A stretch of 64,000 nucleotides of DNA from Sympetrum striolatum (Eukaryota > Arthropoda > Insecta > Odonata > Libellulidae). The DNA lies in NCBI GenBank assembly GCA_947579665.1, contig OX388345.1, positions 32,579,849-32,643,848 on the forward strand, read 5' to 3'. Position numbers and translations under genes: made by a program. The notes beneath the pieces were generated by a model, which worked only from the letters and a program-made list of their open reading frames with translations, was not told the origin of the DNA and searched no databases. Positions 34,393-45,801 of this stretch are shown here, in pieces. Within the stretch, counting starts at the first letter, position 1; each line of letters starts with the position of its first letter.

Positions 34393-37300
34393 TGTCGATT
34401 ATGGATATTTCGTACGTAATTAATAATTTTACATGATCATAGTAATCAGTATAATTCTTAAGATTCGACGAGATCCTTTTGGGCTTAGAATAATCAGCTA
34501 TTCGCGAAGTACGATTTTCAGCAGTAAAACAAGTTAAAACCATAGGCTCATTCCGTAGGTTGTCTTTTCATATGCTTTATTCAGCGGCTCTTCCTCATCG
34601 TGATTTCCCATTAACTTACCCTTGATGGACTCCTTTCAGTATTTATGAGGAAATGTTGCATAATTCCTTCGCAGCTTGCAAAGATTTTTCCCTCTTCTCT
34701 GCGGAAAAAACCTGAAAAACAAACTACAGTTATTATACTTAAAATGTTTCCACATAACACGTCATTTATCCTTTTATACCTTATCTTTTTCTCTCCATTT
34801 CGCCTTATCGTTACATCCCTTCCCTCTTTTCTTTGAATCTTTTTATCAGTTTCCTCCATACCTCTTACTTCTTCCATATTTTTTCCTCAGCCTGTCTCTA
34901 CGCATTTCTTTATCTTTTCCTTCCCCCTTGTATTCAATCTCCTTTCCTTATCTTTCCTTTTCCAGATATCCACACCTTCGTTAAAACCTCTCCTTCAACA
35001 TGTCTCTTTCCCTCCTTAAATCTTGTTCCTTTATGATCTTTCCTTTTCATGTATTCCGCCGTAGTATTGCAAGTTACGGTAGGGGGCCATTGGTTAAATT
35101 TTTACGATCACTATTTATGGTTTTCCGTTGGTCTAACGAACTCGCCAATATTTCTCTCATCAGCTCTCGTCTCCTTCCGCCTTCTCCTATTTCTCTCTTT
35201 GCCTCTGTAGGCGTAATTTATGATCTCGCTCATTTCTTTTTCCTTAATTTAAGTTTTTTTCCGCAAGGTTCTCTCTGTAGGATACTCTTCTATGGAATAA
35301 CAGCCTGAAATTATTCGCATATTCATTGCTTTCCTTCCTCCTCACTTTTAATTGCTTTTTTTGGTATTTCTTGAATGGGCGGAGAAGCAGAGATGTGTTT
35401 TATCATCGTCATTTCCAGTGGAGCAATTTGTTCGTCTTCATTTTAGATTGCTCAGATTCTCGTGTATTCTTTTATAAAGGAGACGTTGTAAATTGTTTTT
35501 TAAATACATTTGCCAACTAGATTGGGAATTACCGTGTACCACATGCTGTATCAACAAGAAAAATTAGGAACATAACTTAGTTTGATAATTTTTTTCTTTC
35601 TTTCTTTTAGAACGGTGAATTTTTTCATTTGCATATTTGTATTGCTTGTGAGCTTAAATTTCTTGATTGCAAGAGAAGCGCTAGTCAGATTCACGGTTTT
35701 ATTGGTTTTTCATTGCGAAGAGGGTGAAACAGTGGTATCTCTATCTTGGTTTTCCGGGAAACCTTCCTGTACTTTTGATATTTGAAAATCAACTCCAGTC
35801 GCGCCTACCAATCCTGTATAAGCCTAATATGTTCGTACCGAATTTTCAAAATGATCCATCATTTTACGTCCTTTGCTAATCCAATTGGACTAAATCATAA
35901 ATCCATAAACTTTTCTTCTCTCTTGCAGACGTACACTTCCTTGGGGATGGGTACTTCCTAATGGATGAAAAAATAATTGATGTAATGTCAAGGATTAAAA
36001 TGCTTCGAAGCTTACTTGCTAGGAACTTATATCATTCAGGTGAAAATAAAACTAAGCACTAATAACCTCAATTAAAGAAAGTATTGAGGAAACAAATCAG
36101 GTGATTTAATTTTTTAAATACATAAAACGCGGCTAAAATCAATCATATCGGCAAATAAAATGTGGTATTCCGCATTTAAATCGGAGGAGTTTTCCAAGAT
36201 TGACCATCAATAGATGACCGATCCGATCCGGTATAAAACCAATATCCCACCGACAAAAGTGACCTTCTATTGTACGAAGCACAATGTACAAAAAATGTCT
36301 ACCACCTTCATTTTATGATCCATTTTTCTCTAATTACTCGTAAGCATTCATTCAAATTCTTCTTGCTTTCACTTTAGTACCTTCTCTACTTCTCCTCCGT
36401 TATTACTCTGCTTTTGTAATTCTCTCCAGCTGCTTCAATTCCTCATACGCGTTTCAGTTACAGATTAATGTTTGTCCCCATTGGCAACGCTATAACTTCC
36501 CCATGGCTACCATTTATGACTTCCTCACTCTTTCTAACTACATGAACGCTTTCCTCGAATCGATTTGGCTTTGTTTACTCCTTTCTCCTGCAAGCAGAAT
36601 TATTTTCGTACTGGTGAATGAGGATGGAAGCAGTATGACCTCGTTTGCATCGTTACGCATTTCGTACTCGCTTGTATTACGGGGAATTCAAATTCCAAGG
36701 TAATTTTCCCAGCTGGCTAAGAATCTCGTGGGGTATCCGAATTCAGGAATGCTGTGTGCGCGTTTAAGATTGATGAGGGTACTCATTCAGCCAAGCGAAG
36801 TGGAATAATCACCTTTTTCCATTAAAGAAGACAACTTTCAATCTGTGTTTTCAACCCCGCGCTGAACATCGCGGAAAGGTGGAAAGTTATCTTTGATTTA
36901 TGATACGCGTGGCTTAGTTTGTTTACAGGCGGCGTATGTGAGCGAAGCTGGTTGCATGCGCAACCGGCCAGGTGCTAAGATGTTTGTCATCTCAATGAAT
37001 CCTCGAGGAATTATTTCGTTTACTGAAGGTGCATTCGAGGTGAATATAGTCATCCTCGATGTTTTCTACCGTATTGAATGAATATCTCGTACTTGTAAAG
37101 TTGTACACTTCCGATGCCCGCGAGTGATATGCTTCGCAAAAACGACGCGAACACGGAAATCTCATATACTGGTTCATGTAGACAATATATCCGTTGCTTA
37201 TTTATTTTAGCACTATTTCTAATGCTACTAGTGATTATGCATCTATTTTAGTAATAACAAAATTGTTGCCAAAAGCTCCTTTTTAATTTATACCATTTAC

Positions 37301-37443
37301 CGTTTTGTCGTACTGTTAAAAATTTACTTTTCTGTTTTATTTTAATATTTATTAATATTTTCTTTTATTGCTATAACTATATAGCTACTATTTCTGCTGT
37401 TTCTTAAAATATAAAATGATAATTATCATGAAATATTTTATGG
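34393..37443. other. AT- and pyrimidine-rich intergenic DNA
   Basis: 34640-35800 is rich in T and C, giving many open frames of 60-102 codons composed largely of F, L and S. These are not credible proteins. A GC-richer patch lies at about 36690-37000. No repeat family was recognised. Confidence 0.45.
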
Positions 37444-37472
37444 AATTATTATTATTATTATTATTATTATTT
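37444..37472. repeat. (ATT)n microsatellite
   Basis: About nine ATT units immediately to the left of the foldback at 37474-37562. Confidence 0.85.
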
Positions 37473-37473
37473 T

Positions 37474-37562
37474 CTTTCGCGATTTTGTTTTTGTGATAGC
37501 TCATTTATTATAGTAAATATCATTATAATAAATGAGCTATTACAATAAAAATCGCGGAAAAA
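37474..37562. repeat. Foldback (inverted repeat with ~36-bp arms)
   Basis: Left arm 37475-37512 contains CGCGATTTTG and GATAGCTCATTTATTAT. The right arm 37526-37560 is its inverse, with ATAATAAATGAGCTATTACA and AAAATCGCGGAAA. The arms differ by a few bases and enclose a ~13-nt loop. It abuts the (ATT)n tract. It may be a tiny MITE or a hairpin grown from the LINE-type ATT tail. No target duplication was resolved. Confidence 0.75.
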
Positions 37563-38083
37563 TTAATCTGTAATTAATTAAAATAATTATTTTAATTGGA
37601 AAAATGAAAATTACTCTTACTTGATTTTCAATCAACAATATCTCATGTGAATATCAAGTCCAACTAAAATTGTTTCTTTCACATCCGTTGTATATGAGTT
37701 TTGAAGTAATAGTGTCAGCAATGCATGGATATGAGAGTTCTTGCTCGTGAGTTCTAGGCAATGGAAGATGAAGCAATTTCCACTGAAACGTGTAATCGCG
37801 GATAACTATGAAGTAATATGTCTGAATTAACAGGAGAAAGTTTATTCCTTTTCAAAAGTGGTAGAGTCAATGATAGTTTCACCATTTAACCCATTTTTCA
37901 TTTAAGTTCTCGTTTGTCTGTTTATGACAATGCTTGACATAATTGGTAATCTTAAATTAATTTGAATTTTAATAACCCTCCCTTCGCTAGCGAATTCGCA
38001 TTGATTCGAGAAGCGAAATCTGTTTTATTAGCGGCGTACATAGGTCGTTTTTTCCTCCATTTTGTTTGCAAGAAGTGAGTTTT
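37563..38083. other. AT-rich spacer, nothing recognised
   Basis: No coding frame or repeat noted. Confidence 0.5.
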
Positions 38084-38650
38084 TTCTGGAATCCGTGTTT
38101 GAACATCGAATACATTTGCCTTTAAATCGTCTGATATCTTATGCCTATGGGAAGTACGTTTGCTATTAGTAACAAGGACAAACCAGCGACGACATTTGTC
38201 ATTTTTAAGTAATCGCCGATGTAAGCGAAAGTTTTACTCGTGTCCCATAAGTTATTTAATCAAATTTATTTAGAATGTTAAGACACTCAGCAAATTTTAT
38301 CGAAAATTACAAATATTAAAGCTAAACTAACCCAATTTGATTGCTAATCCCAAAAATCACTCTATAAAATTTGTTTATTTTCAGTTAGTTGAATCCCTGC
38401 TTGTATCCTTGAACATTTTTTCTGGAATTACGTTTGCAGTTTGTAGAGAAGGCAAACCTGCAACGAAAATTGTCACGTTATAGTGATTGCCCTGAAAAAT
38501 AAAAATTTTACTCGCTTTCAAAAGATTATTTAATCAAATTTGTGTTAAAGTTTAATATAAACAGCAAGTTTTATCGAAAAAGCAAGCTGTAGAGCAAAAC
38601 TGATCCATTTTCGTAGATAATCTCAAAGAAATGGCCAGTATATTATCCAA
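38084..38650. repeat. Two-unit tandem duplication, period about 274 bp
   Basis: Unit 1 (from about 38155) and unit 2 (from about 38429) share TACGTTTGC, then GACAAACC/GGCAAACC, TTATTTAATCAAATTT, then CAGCAAATTTTATCGAAAA / CAGCAAGTTTTATCGAAAA, and CTAACCCAATTTGATTGCTA / CTGATCCATTTTCGTAGATA, in the same order and spacing. Both are preceded by TTTTTTCTGGAAT (38084 and about 38417), so unit 1 carries an extra ~60 bp near its start. Identity is moderate, so the duplication is old. No coding content. Confidence 0.75.
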
Positions 38651-39359
38651 TTTAATTTTTATATGATTGAATCCTAAATTTTATTCATGAAAAATTTCAG
38701 ATGATTATTTATTCCGGTTAATATGCAACCCAAGGCTACAAAAGAAATCTTTCGTTCGATCGAATCCATTAGATCGGCATATATTTCGAAATTGAGCGAA
38801 CGACCCTATTGGCTTTGGTCTCTACTTTGGTGGCCAAAACCAGAGTTTTATTAATGGGTCGACGCATAGGCTAATGGTTCTCATTTAGTCAGCGCAGATC
38901 TCCCCAAGGCTTCCTCGGAACGCTCCTTTAAGATGGACGCTGGAAGAATAAAGATGTAAACATGGTGTTTCTGCTGTCGTCTCGATGCAATCGATACATC
39001 GCTTTGTAACGCTGCGACTGCGGTCGATCTTATCGAAAAATCATCGCCACTCTCTAGCCGATCTATCAATAGCTTTTCTTTCCTCGCTGGACACAGTGGT
39101 AACTTTCCTGTCTGCGGGAGACACTGGAAAGCGACAAACGTAATTTAATCTAATGCTTTGTTTTACGAGAGATGTCGATGCGTGTGAAATTAGGTTAGGC
39201 GAGAGGTGAGGTCTCACGATTATTCATCATAAGCCGTATATAGGCGTATAACTAGCGCAAGATTTCACTTACGTCAATGGTTTCCTTCGTTTCGACCTCA
39301 CCGAGCCAAGGAAAACTCCATTCTAGTCAAATACCTGTCAGGAGCTAATAACCATGAAT
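38651..39359. other. Intergenic DNA, no gene seen
   Basis: Contains a slightly GC-richer patch at about 38870-39060 and nothing recognisable. Confidence 0.45.
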
Positions 39360-39549
39360 ATAAAGTCCAATGTGGAGATGCCACTCCTTTTCACATATAC
39401 TATGTGGCGACAAATTCAGTTTGCTTCTGCATTCTTAGAATTACTTTTATCTATCTGTTATATATTTCCAAGAGTTTTCGCAAACATCCATCGATTAGAA
39501 AATTTATTGGACAGTAGAGATGAAACCAGTATCAATATGCTGACGTATA

Positions 39550-39628
39550 CTACTACATTCAAAAATTTCCCTAACTTATTTTCATTAGTGGCAGTGATTA
39601 TAAGTTTGGAACTTTTTGAGCGTAGTAG
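39550..39628. mobile_element. 79-bp mariner-type MITE in tandem-repeat unit 1
   Basis: Terminal inverted repeats of about 21 bp: the left begins CTACTACATTCAAAAATTTC, and the right end read on the opposite strand begins CTACTACGCTCAAAAAGTTC. There are about three mismatches. It is flanked by TA at 39548-39549 and 39629-39630. Removing the element plus one TA restores the junction ACGTATA-CAACTATTCC, which aligns with the uninterrupted junction of unit 2 (ACGTATACATCCATTCC). TA duplication and length identify it as a Tc1/mariner-superfamily miniature element with about 37 bp between its ends. Confidence 0.85.
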
Positions 39629-39848
39629 TACAACTATTCCCTGTGGTACAATTGTAGAAATGCCACTCTTTTCCACGTATACAATGTGGCGACACATTTA
39701 GTTTGCTTCTACATTCTTAGAATTATTTTTATCTATCTGTTATATATTACCCAGAATCCTCAAAACATTCAGCGGTTAGAAAATTTATTAGGCATTAGAG
39801 ACTCAACCAGTAACAATATGGTAACGTATACATCCATTCCGTGAGGTA

Positions 39849-39925
39849 CACACCTGGCCAAAATTAACGCACCACCGGTCGTTAGGATCGCTAGGGAGGT
39901 GGTGCGATAATTTTGGCCAGGACTG
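39849..39925. mobile_element. 77-bp Tc1-type MITE between tandem-repeat units 2 and 3
   Basis: Terminal inverted repeats of 28 bp (39849-39876 and 39898-39925) match at 25 positions; the shared core is CCTGGCCAAAATTA followed by CGCACCACC. Only 21 bp separate them. TA flanks both ends (39847-39848 and 39926-39927). Unit 2 of the surrounding array preserves the equivalent empty site as GTGGTACAATTGTAG around 39645-39655, while here GAGGTA and TACAATTGTAG are split by the element. CCTGGCCAAAATTAT-type termini are typical of Tc1-like transposons. It is among the smallest structures that still look transposable. Confidence 0.9.
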
Positions 39926-40125
39926 TACAATTGTAGTTATTCCACTAAATCCACGTTTACTATGTGGTGACACATTTATTTAACTTCTAAATTCTTAGGA
40001 TTACTATTATCTATCTGATATTTATTTCTTAGAACCTTCGCTAACATCCATCAATTAGAAAAATTATCAAACAATGAAGACGCCAACGGTAACAATATAC
40101 TAACTCATACAACCATCCCCTAACC

Positions 40126-43100
40126 GGGGAAAACACAATTAGCTTGGAGTCGAATGCTTGAATGGCGTTCGAAGACTGGTAGCTGATTATTCCAAATTTA
40201 GAAAAATTAAATACTTCATTACAATTCAGGCGTTCACATTATAATTTTATCATTTTTCGAAATTCTAATGCGAGACCCTATTATAAATCGTTCGGAAACG
40301 GAAATGGGTAGTTATAACCTAATTATCTCTAAAAATTATATTTATATTATACGCTAAAATTTTCAGCTTATCGTCACTGGCTCGTTTGAGTATATTTATT
40401 TTTAAATCACCGGAAATCAGTATATAATTTATTATCTCCGCTCAGTTTTTTCTCTACTTGCTAAATTATTCATCAAGTGATCTGGGGTTTTAATCAACTT
40501 CGTCTGTATCATCCTTGGTTATGATGAGGCGAGCTGTTTACCTCTGCGTGGATTTCTTCAGATTTTACCATATGGTAGTAATAAAAGTGAATTTGTTTAC
40601 AAGCCCAATCCATAGATAGCGTCTTCTGCATTTTGCGAGGACTTCATTTCCTATTCATTCCGATTTGCTTCGGTCAGCAAGACTTTGATGCACTTCTGGA
40701 CAGAGGTTGTCTTCTGGAAAACGAAATTCGTGCGTGAAAAGGATGTGTTAGGAAAACAGCGAGCGTGATGGGAAAGTGTAAAGTTGGGGCTGAAACGATT
40801 AGGTATTCTGTTAGATGGAGTATGGATGGACGTGGGGGAGGTAGTACTGAGTTGGCTATGAGTTCCATATATGACGCGAATAACTCGGGAATTAAGCAAA
40901 AGCTGTCATTTACAATTCGTCATTGTTTCACCGGTTCTATCCCTAAAAAATCAAATACTTTCGCGGCTATTCTCTCTTACCTCAGAGAGAGTTTTTACAA
41001 ATTCCATCGATGTGCCGTAGAATTCTCCCTGAATAGGAGTGTGGCATTCATCTAACAGCTGATAATACTGATGATTTTTTTAGCTTATGATAATGTTAAA
41101 AGACGAAAATTGTTGTGTTTGTTTTTCATTTCCAAGGTAAACTTTGAATTCCAAAGATGTATACCCAAGTTAATTCACAAAACACAAACCCCCATTGCCT
41201 TGAAGTGCAAGTGAACTATATCCCGCAACTAATTCCTACTACTGAACTGTATCACGCAAATCATTGGCTCTACAGCGTTTTCAATTAAATTGGGGGAGTA
41301 TTTCGATAGCTAATGATCAATTTTTTTTAAACCTTTATATGATTATTTTCCAAATACACTATACGCAGAACGTCATTACAATTCTGTCGGAACTTCGCAG
41401 TTTTCGAATATCTGCTTGCTTTGCAGTCATCGTGTTCTGCCTTGTGGTAGGACTACGAATACAACGCATCCAAGTAATTTGTAACTGTCAGCTGAATGGC
41501 CCCTCCTTTGATTTGGGATGGGAAGCGTTCGCTTTTAGAATTTGAATCAACTACGCTTGGATTATGGTCACACCCTCACGCCATGGGCGTGTTCAGATGT
41601 AATTACGTAACTATTTCCATCTCGAGATTTCTGTATATTCTCGATAATGTAGCATTTTAACTAAAAGTTCGAATCGAGAAGCCTGAAAATTATTGACAAT
41701 ATTGTTGACTTAGATTGTGCATACAAATGGAGAAGAACTTGGATTGGCCTGAGGATGATCTCTTAAGTGATCGTTTATTGGGGCAAATCCTTTTCTGTAT
41801 GTATTATTACATATGTATGTATTATCGTTATGTTGTATAACACTAGTAAGTAATGAAGATTAGGATTGAATAACAACCTATACAGAATTACAGGTATGCA
41901 TACATGTTTGTGTGAACAAGGTGGATTGTTTACTAATTTGTGTTCAATTTTCGTAAGTCTTTAACAAATATTAGTAATAATTATGATTTCCTTGTCTGAC
42001 CTTCTCGTTAAATGTTGATCGAATTTACCATATCGAATTCTGCATAATTTACGAAATGTTCTTTTAAAAAAAACTTGAAAATATTTCCAGAGGACTTTGG
42101 TCATACCATTTACCAATCACGCTTTTCTTTGTGGATGCATAATGCCATCCATACTTATTTCATTTCTAAAAATATCATTTCTAATTAGCCTTTTGCATCT
42201 TTCAAAAATAAATGAGAATCGTTCGAAGCCTAAATGAACACGCCTCGTCTTTGACGTAATCTCGGAGAAAGTACAAAGTGTTTGAGACAAAACGCTCCTT
42301 TACGGGCAGCAATTAAAATGGGCACCTGTTAGCTTCTTTGAATTCGCCTTAGGGCGACAAAGGGAGGCATCCCGTGTGAAGTTGCCCTCCATTGTGGGAT
42401 TGGTATTCTTACTTGCACTCCTGGTAAATCATGCCATCCATCCGCGGAAGATGAGGAAAGGAGTTGAGTCATTAGAAAATGGAGGAGGATTATGCCGTAC
42501 GGAGAGAGATGCTAACGTACAGATAGACGTACGTTTCCGCCATGGTACTAGTGAATCAGAAATTAATCAAACCCATACTATTCCTTTAGTTTATTTTTTT
42601 CATAACTGAATGAAATAATTGTAAATCGTTCATGTAAAACAGTTATAGATCGGAAAAATCGAACCCCCGTGGATTTTGGTGGCTACTTTTTGCTTCCGAG
42701 GTAACAAAGTTTATTTTTTCCTACTTCATCGAATCTTCTTTCATAAGTCTCCCAGATATTGGAAAATCTTAACTATAACCCCAACTATGTTAGTAATAGC
42801 ATATCGAGTTTTAAGACAAGTTTTACATACTCATACAGAGTTTTAAGATAAATTAGTATTTATTGCTTAAATGTTTCATGAGTCATTTGCCGCAATATTT
42901 GGATGAATTGAGCAATTTATTTATTTTAGGAAAGTGTATCCCTCGTTTACTGTTTAGCTTTTTCTTGTCAATGGCTGTGGTAAATCACTGTGATAATGAA
43001 GTATACTGCGATGTGGTTGATTCTGATTAATGACAATCATTTAATATATAGATTGAGAGTTTATTCATTAGTCCTTTTTTCTGCACTTAGTTGGACTTGT

Positions 43101-44815
43101 AGCTCACATGTATTCTTTTTCAATGAGTCAAACATTCGCAAACGAATCGCTCTTCTTTCCTCAGGGTGACAGCTTTATTATTATTCTTTAGAATTTAAGT
43201 ACATTATAGTGATATTGCTCTCGCTTTATTTTTCTAACCTCTGTTTTCTCTTCTTTTCCATAGGTAAGTCCTCTTTGGTTTGATCCTGTAACTCTCCGCC
43301 AGTCAAAATTCTGTTATGCTATTCGTTGTCGAATTCCTTATTGTAATCTGACATGGCATGGGGGAGTTGTAGCATATTGATCCTGCTCTTCCTGAAATTT
43401 GAAAGAAAAAGGTAATGTTAAGTTCGTATTTTCGTTTATTTCGCGGGTTACCGTTAATGGATACAAATTGTCATCAGGTTCGACCGAAGGCATTGCATTC
43501 AATGGAAATTAATATTTCAGAGTTATCAGACAGCATTTTGGCTGGTTTTACATATTATTTATAGAAGTTGAAATTTACTGTATCTTGGTTAGATGTATTT
43601 TGCCATACAATTGTATGATATTGTTAAATGTAACAGGCGTAAATATTATTTACTAGTCCTAAGTAGGTGGTAGGTATTCAGAGACAACTTACGAGGTAAC
43701 ATCAGCCTATCATGGTTACTTGATGAAACCCAGTGATGTTTTCGAAAATTTGCAAATTTTAAATGCCAATTAAAATAAGTTTAAAATTTTAAATTTAACT
43801 TGAAGAAAGAATGCTTAAAAAAGGGGGGAAATTCATAGCCGACTCATTTGACAAAATGACATGCTTTTCAGTTTAGATAGACCAGAGGTATTTGTAGTGC
43901 TAGCTTAAGATACGAAATTCCGCAAAACAGAGCCCTTCTGGTGCGTCGTCGGAAATCGTCTCAAATCTTGTTTGAGAGTGAATTTTTTGAGAGAAGGGAT
44001 GCCCGTTTCTGTCTGACATACGACCCTTTTTTGTAGCGCATCATGTTTCGCGCGACTGAACAAGGGACTTTTTCGGGGTTTCTATACCTACCCTACTCCT
44101 CTGTTAGTCTCCTTTTTAGGGGAGACTTCTAAAAGCATTATTTCGTTTCGTTTGGTAATTAGGGAAGTATTTTCTCCTTAGGGAGGTTCAGGGAATAATG
44201 TGAATTGGTGAGCGAAATTTCGGGAAGAACACAGCCTTTTTCGAAACCCACGCAAGAATTCAATTTGGGAAACAAATGAGTTTACAGTGGCCGAATGGAT
44301 TAGGCTTAGCTGTTGGTGGATTGGTTTTCTTAAAATACTAGCTTATTGTCTTGCGGAAACGTATCATAGCTGTATGATAGGAAGATATTTATACGTGTAT
44401 GTAACATTGATATTAGTTATTATCGGTGAAGATGCAATGAAGGTCGATTATCAATTGCCAGAGTGGTAGGAAGGGGCTAAGAAGCGTGTAAGCTGAACAG
44501 TTTCTGTCTGTAGAAAAATTGCCTCTAAGACTATAGAGATAAGGAACCATTTTTTATCCAGTGACCGTATTTACCATTCGTCTGCATGAGATAGGCTACT
44601 AGGCCAGTTTGTGAAATCAACCGCTCTTGAGTTGCGCATAGCCTACGATCAAATGGTTTTATGTCGACATTGCAGATGAGAAAATGAATTGATTTTCACA
44701 GTGAAGCAAAGAGAATATTGTCTATGTTATTTATCAATTGGCGGCATCAGCAAGACAGGGAGACAAAGATATATAAATATGCGCATAGGTTTCAGAGAGC
44801 GACTAACCATATTGG
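40126..44815. other. AT-rich intergenic DNA, no firm gene
   Basis: Frames of up to 96 codons have no recognisable domain. One segment (about 42343-42535) has a hydrophobic run, GLVFLLALLV, between an AG and a GTACGT and could be mistaken for a signal-peptide exon. It lacks an ATG, so I do not call it. No repeats stood out. Confidence 0.4.
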
Positions 44816-45801
44816 CTAAACTTCTCCAATGAGGGACCTATCTTTATATCTAAAAGGCCGCATGGAATAACCAAGAAGTGCTCCCACCCATGGCATTTTA
44901 AAAAAACCTTCTTCACCGCCTAAAGAATCGCAACCATATATGTAACTTCTTAGACTAATTTCATACTCACAACGAGCATCGCGTATTTTAGCCGTAGACC
45001 AAGTGCGATCTCTTTGCCTAAAGTTGTGTTTCATCCTAAACATAACGTTTAATCAACGCCGATTTCTCTGAACGGAAACCGGTGGCCAACGATACTTCTC
45101 TAGGAAATATTCTGCACCTCTCTTTCTATTAACAAAGCGTTCGTGATTAGATTTAGATATCTGTCAGCTTCCGCTGTTGCCCCTATATTTGTGCTGTGAC
45201 CTCTTAATGGCATCTACGACACAATAGTTCCAGGATTCATGAGCAGCTGCTTCTCGGACTAGGTTCTCTTTGACTTGTATGTGCCGCTGAGATCTATAGG
45301 GAAGTCATTAAAGAATCATCTCACGAGATTTTCACTGAGATACTTGTCAAATTAATAAAACTGCAGTAGCCAGATCAATTTTCCTTCTTCGGTCATGTTC
45401 ATGGATTCATCTTTTTCGCTTTATTCCAAAAATGTAGATATAAATTACCTTTTATGGAGAATATACGTAATATATAACTGAGATTCGTTGAGATGGTTGA
45501 TGGTAAGTTCGGCTTCATGGGAAAATGCGTCATTTCCAAGTGCCTGTGCCAGCGAAGAATCGCAATTAATGAGTCTCCACATTTGAGTAGAATTCTTTCC
45601 AAGTGCTATTTGGAACCGTATTTCATCCACATTAACCTTGCAGTGCTGCTCGAATTTCTCGACAGTGAGTTTAATAGCTCTTTGAGGATGAGTTTTATCT
45701 TTCAAGATTAATTTATATTCCACCTTAAGGCGTCTTCTGATTTTCTCCGCTTGTGTTGGAAATTTTTTTCGGAGAAAAACTCCAGAAAATTGGAAAACCA
45801 A
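44816..45801 (-). pseudogene. Decayed coding-like sequence, partly shared with 50640-51085 (unidentified repeat)
   Basis: The minus strand holds several consecutive open segments in one direction. 45801-45445 includes YKLILKDKTHPQRAIKLTVE and KFEQHCKVNVDEIR. About 45300-45043 includes VKENLVREAAAHESWNYCVV and KRGAEYFLEKYRWPPVSV, interrupted by two stops. 45043-44816 includes TWSTAKIRDARCEYEISLRS and FFKMPWVGALLGYSMRPF. The first segment and ~150 bp beyond it, including the landmark GGCTACTGCAGTTTTATTAA, recur on the plus strand at 50640-51085 at roughly 70-75 percent identity, so at least that part is a dispersed repeat. I cannot name the family. An unrecognised DNA-transposon gene or an old processed gene copy are both possible. 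Stops and frame changes make it non-functional as it stands. Confidence 0.4.

Larger units (their letters stand above)
39360..40125. repeat. Three-unit tandem repeat, ~200-bp unit, interrupted by two MITEs
   Basis: Each unit carries, in order, a CCACTC-like start, TATGTGGCGACA (39401; AATGTGGCGACA at 39683; TATGTGGTGACA at 39961), the block CTTCTRMATTCTTAGRATTA, TTATCTATCTG, and a TTAGAAAA segment. Raw distances between units are 282 and 278 bp. Subtracting the inserted MITEs with one TA each (81 and 79 bp) gives 201 and 199 bp, so the ancestral unit was about 200 bp and the array predates both insertions. It lacks coding content; the 115-codon frame across unit 1 is not credible. Confidence 0.9.

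Noticed and set aside
34640..35800. Several open frames of 60-102 codons rich in F, L and S suggesting membrane proteins
   Set aside because: They arise from pyrimidine-rich sequence in several frames at once and lack conserved features.
42343..42535. Signal-peptide-like exon with VGLVFLLALLV between AG and GTACGT
   Set aside because: No ATG in frame, no neighbouring exon found, and splice-like dinucleotides are common by chance.
44288..44330. tRNA-Ser-like A-box (GTGGCCGAATGGATTAGGC)
   Set aside because: No B-box or acceptor pairing follows within tRNA distance.
44816..45043. Mitochondrial ribosomal protein L20-like segment
   Set aside because: A partial resemblance around KIRDARCEYEISLRSYIYG did not extend to the N- or C-terminal parts. 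Too weak to name.
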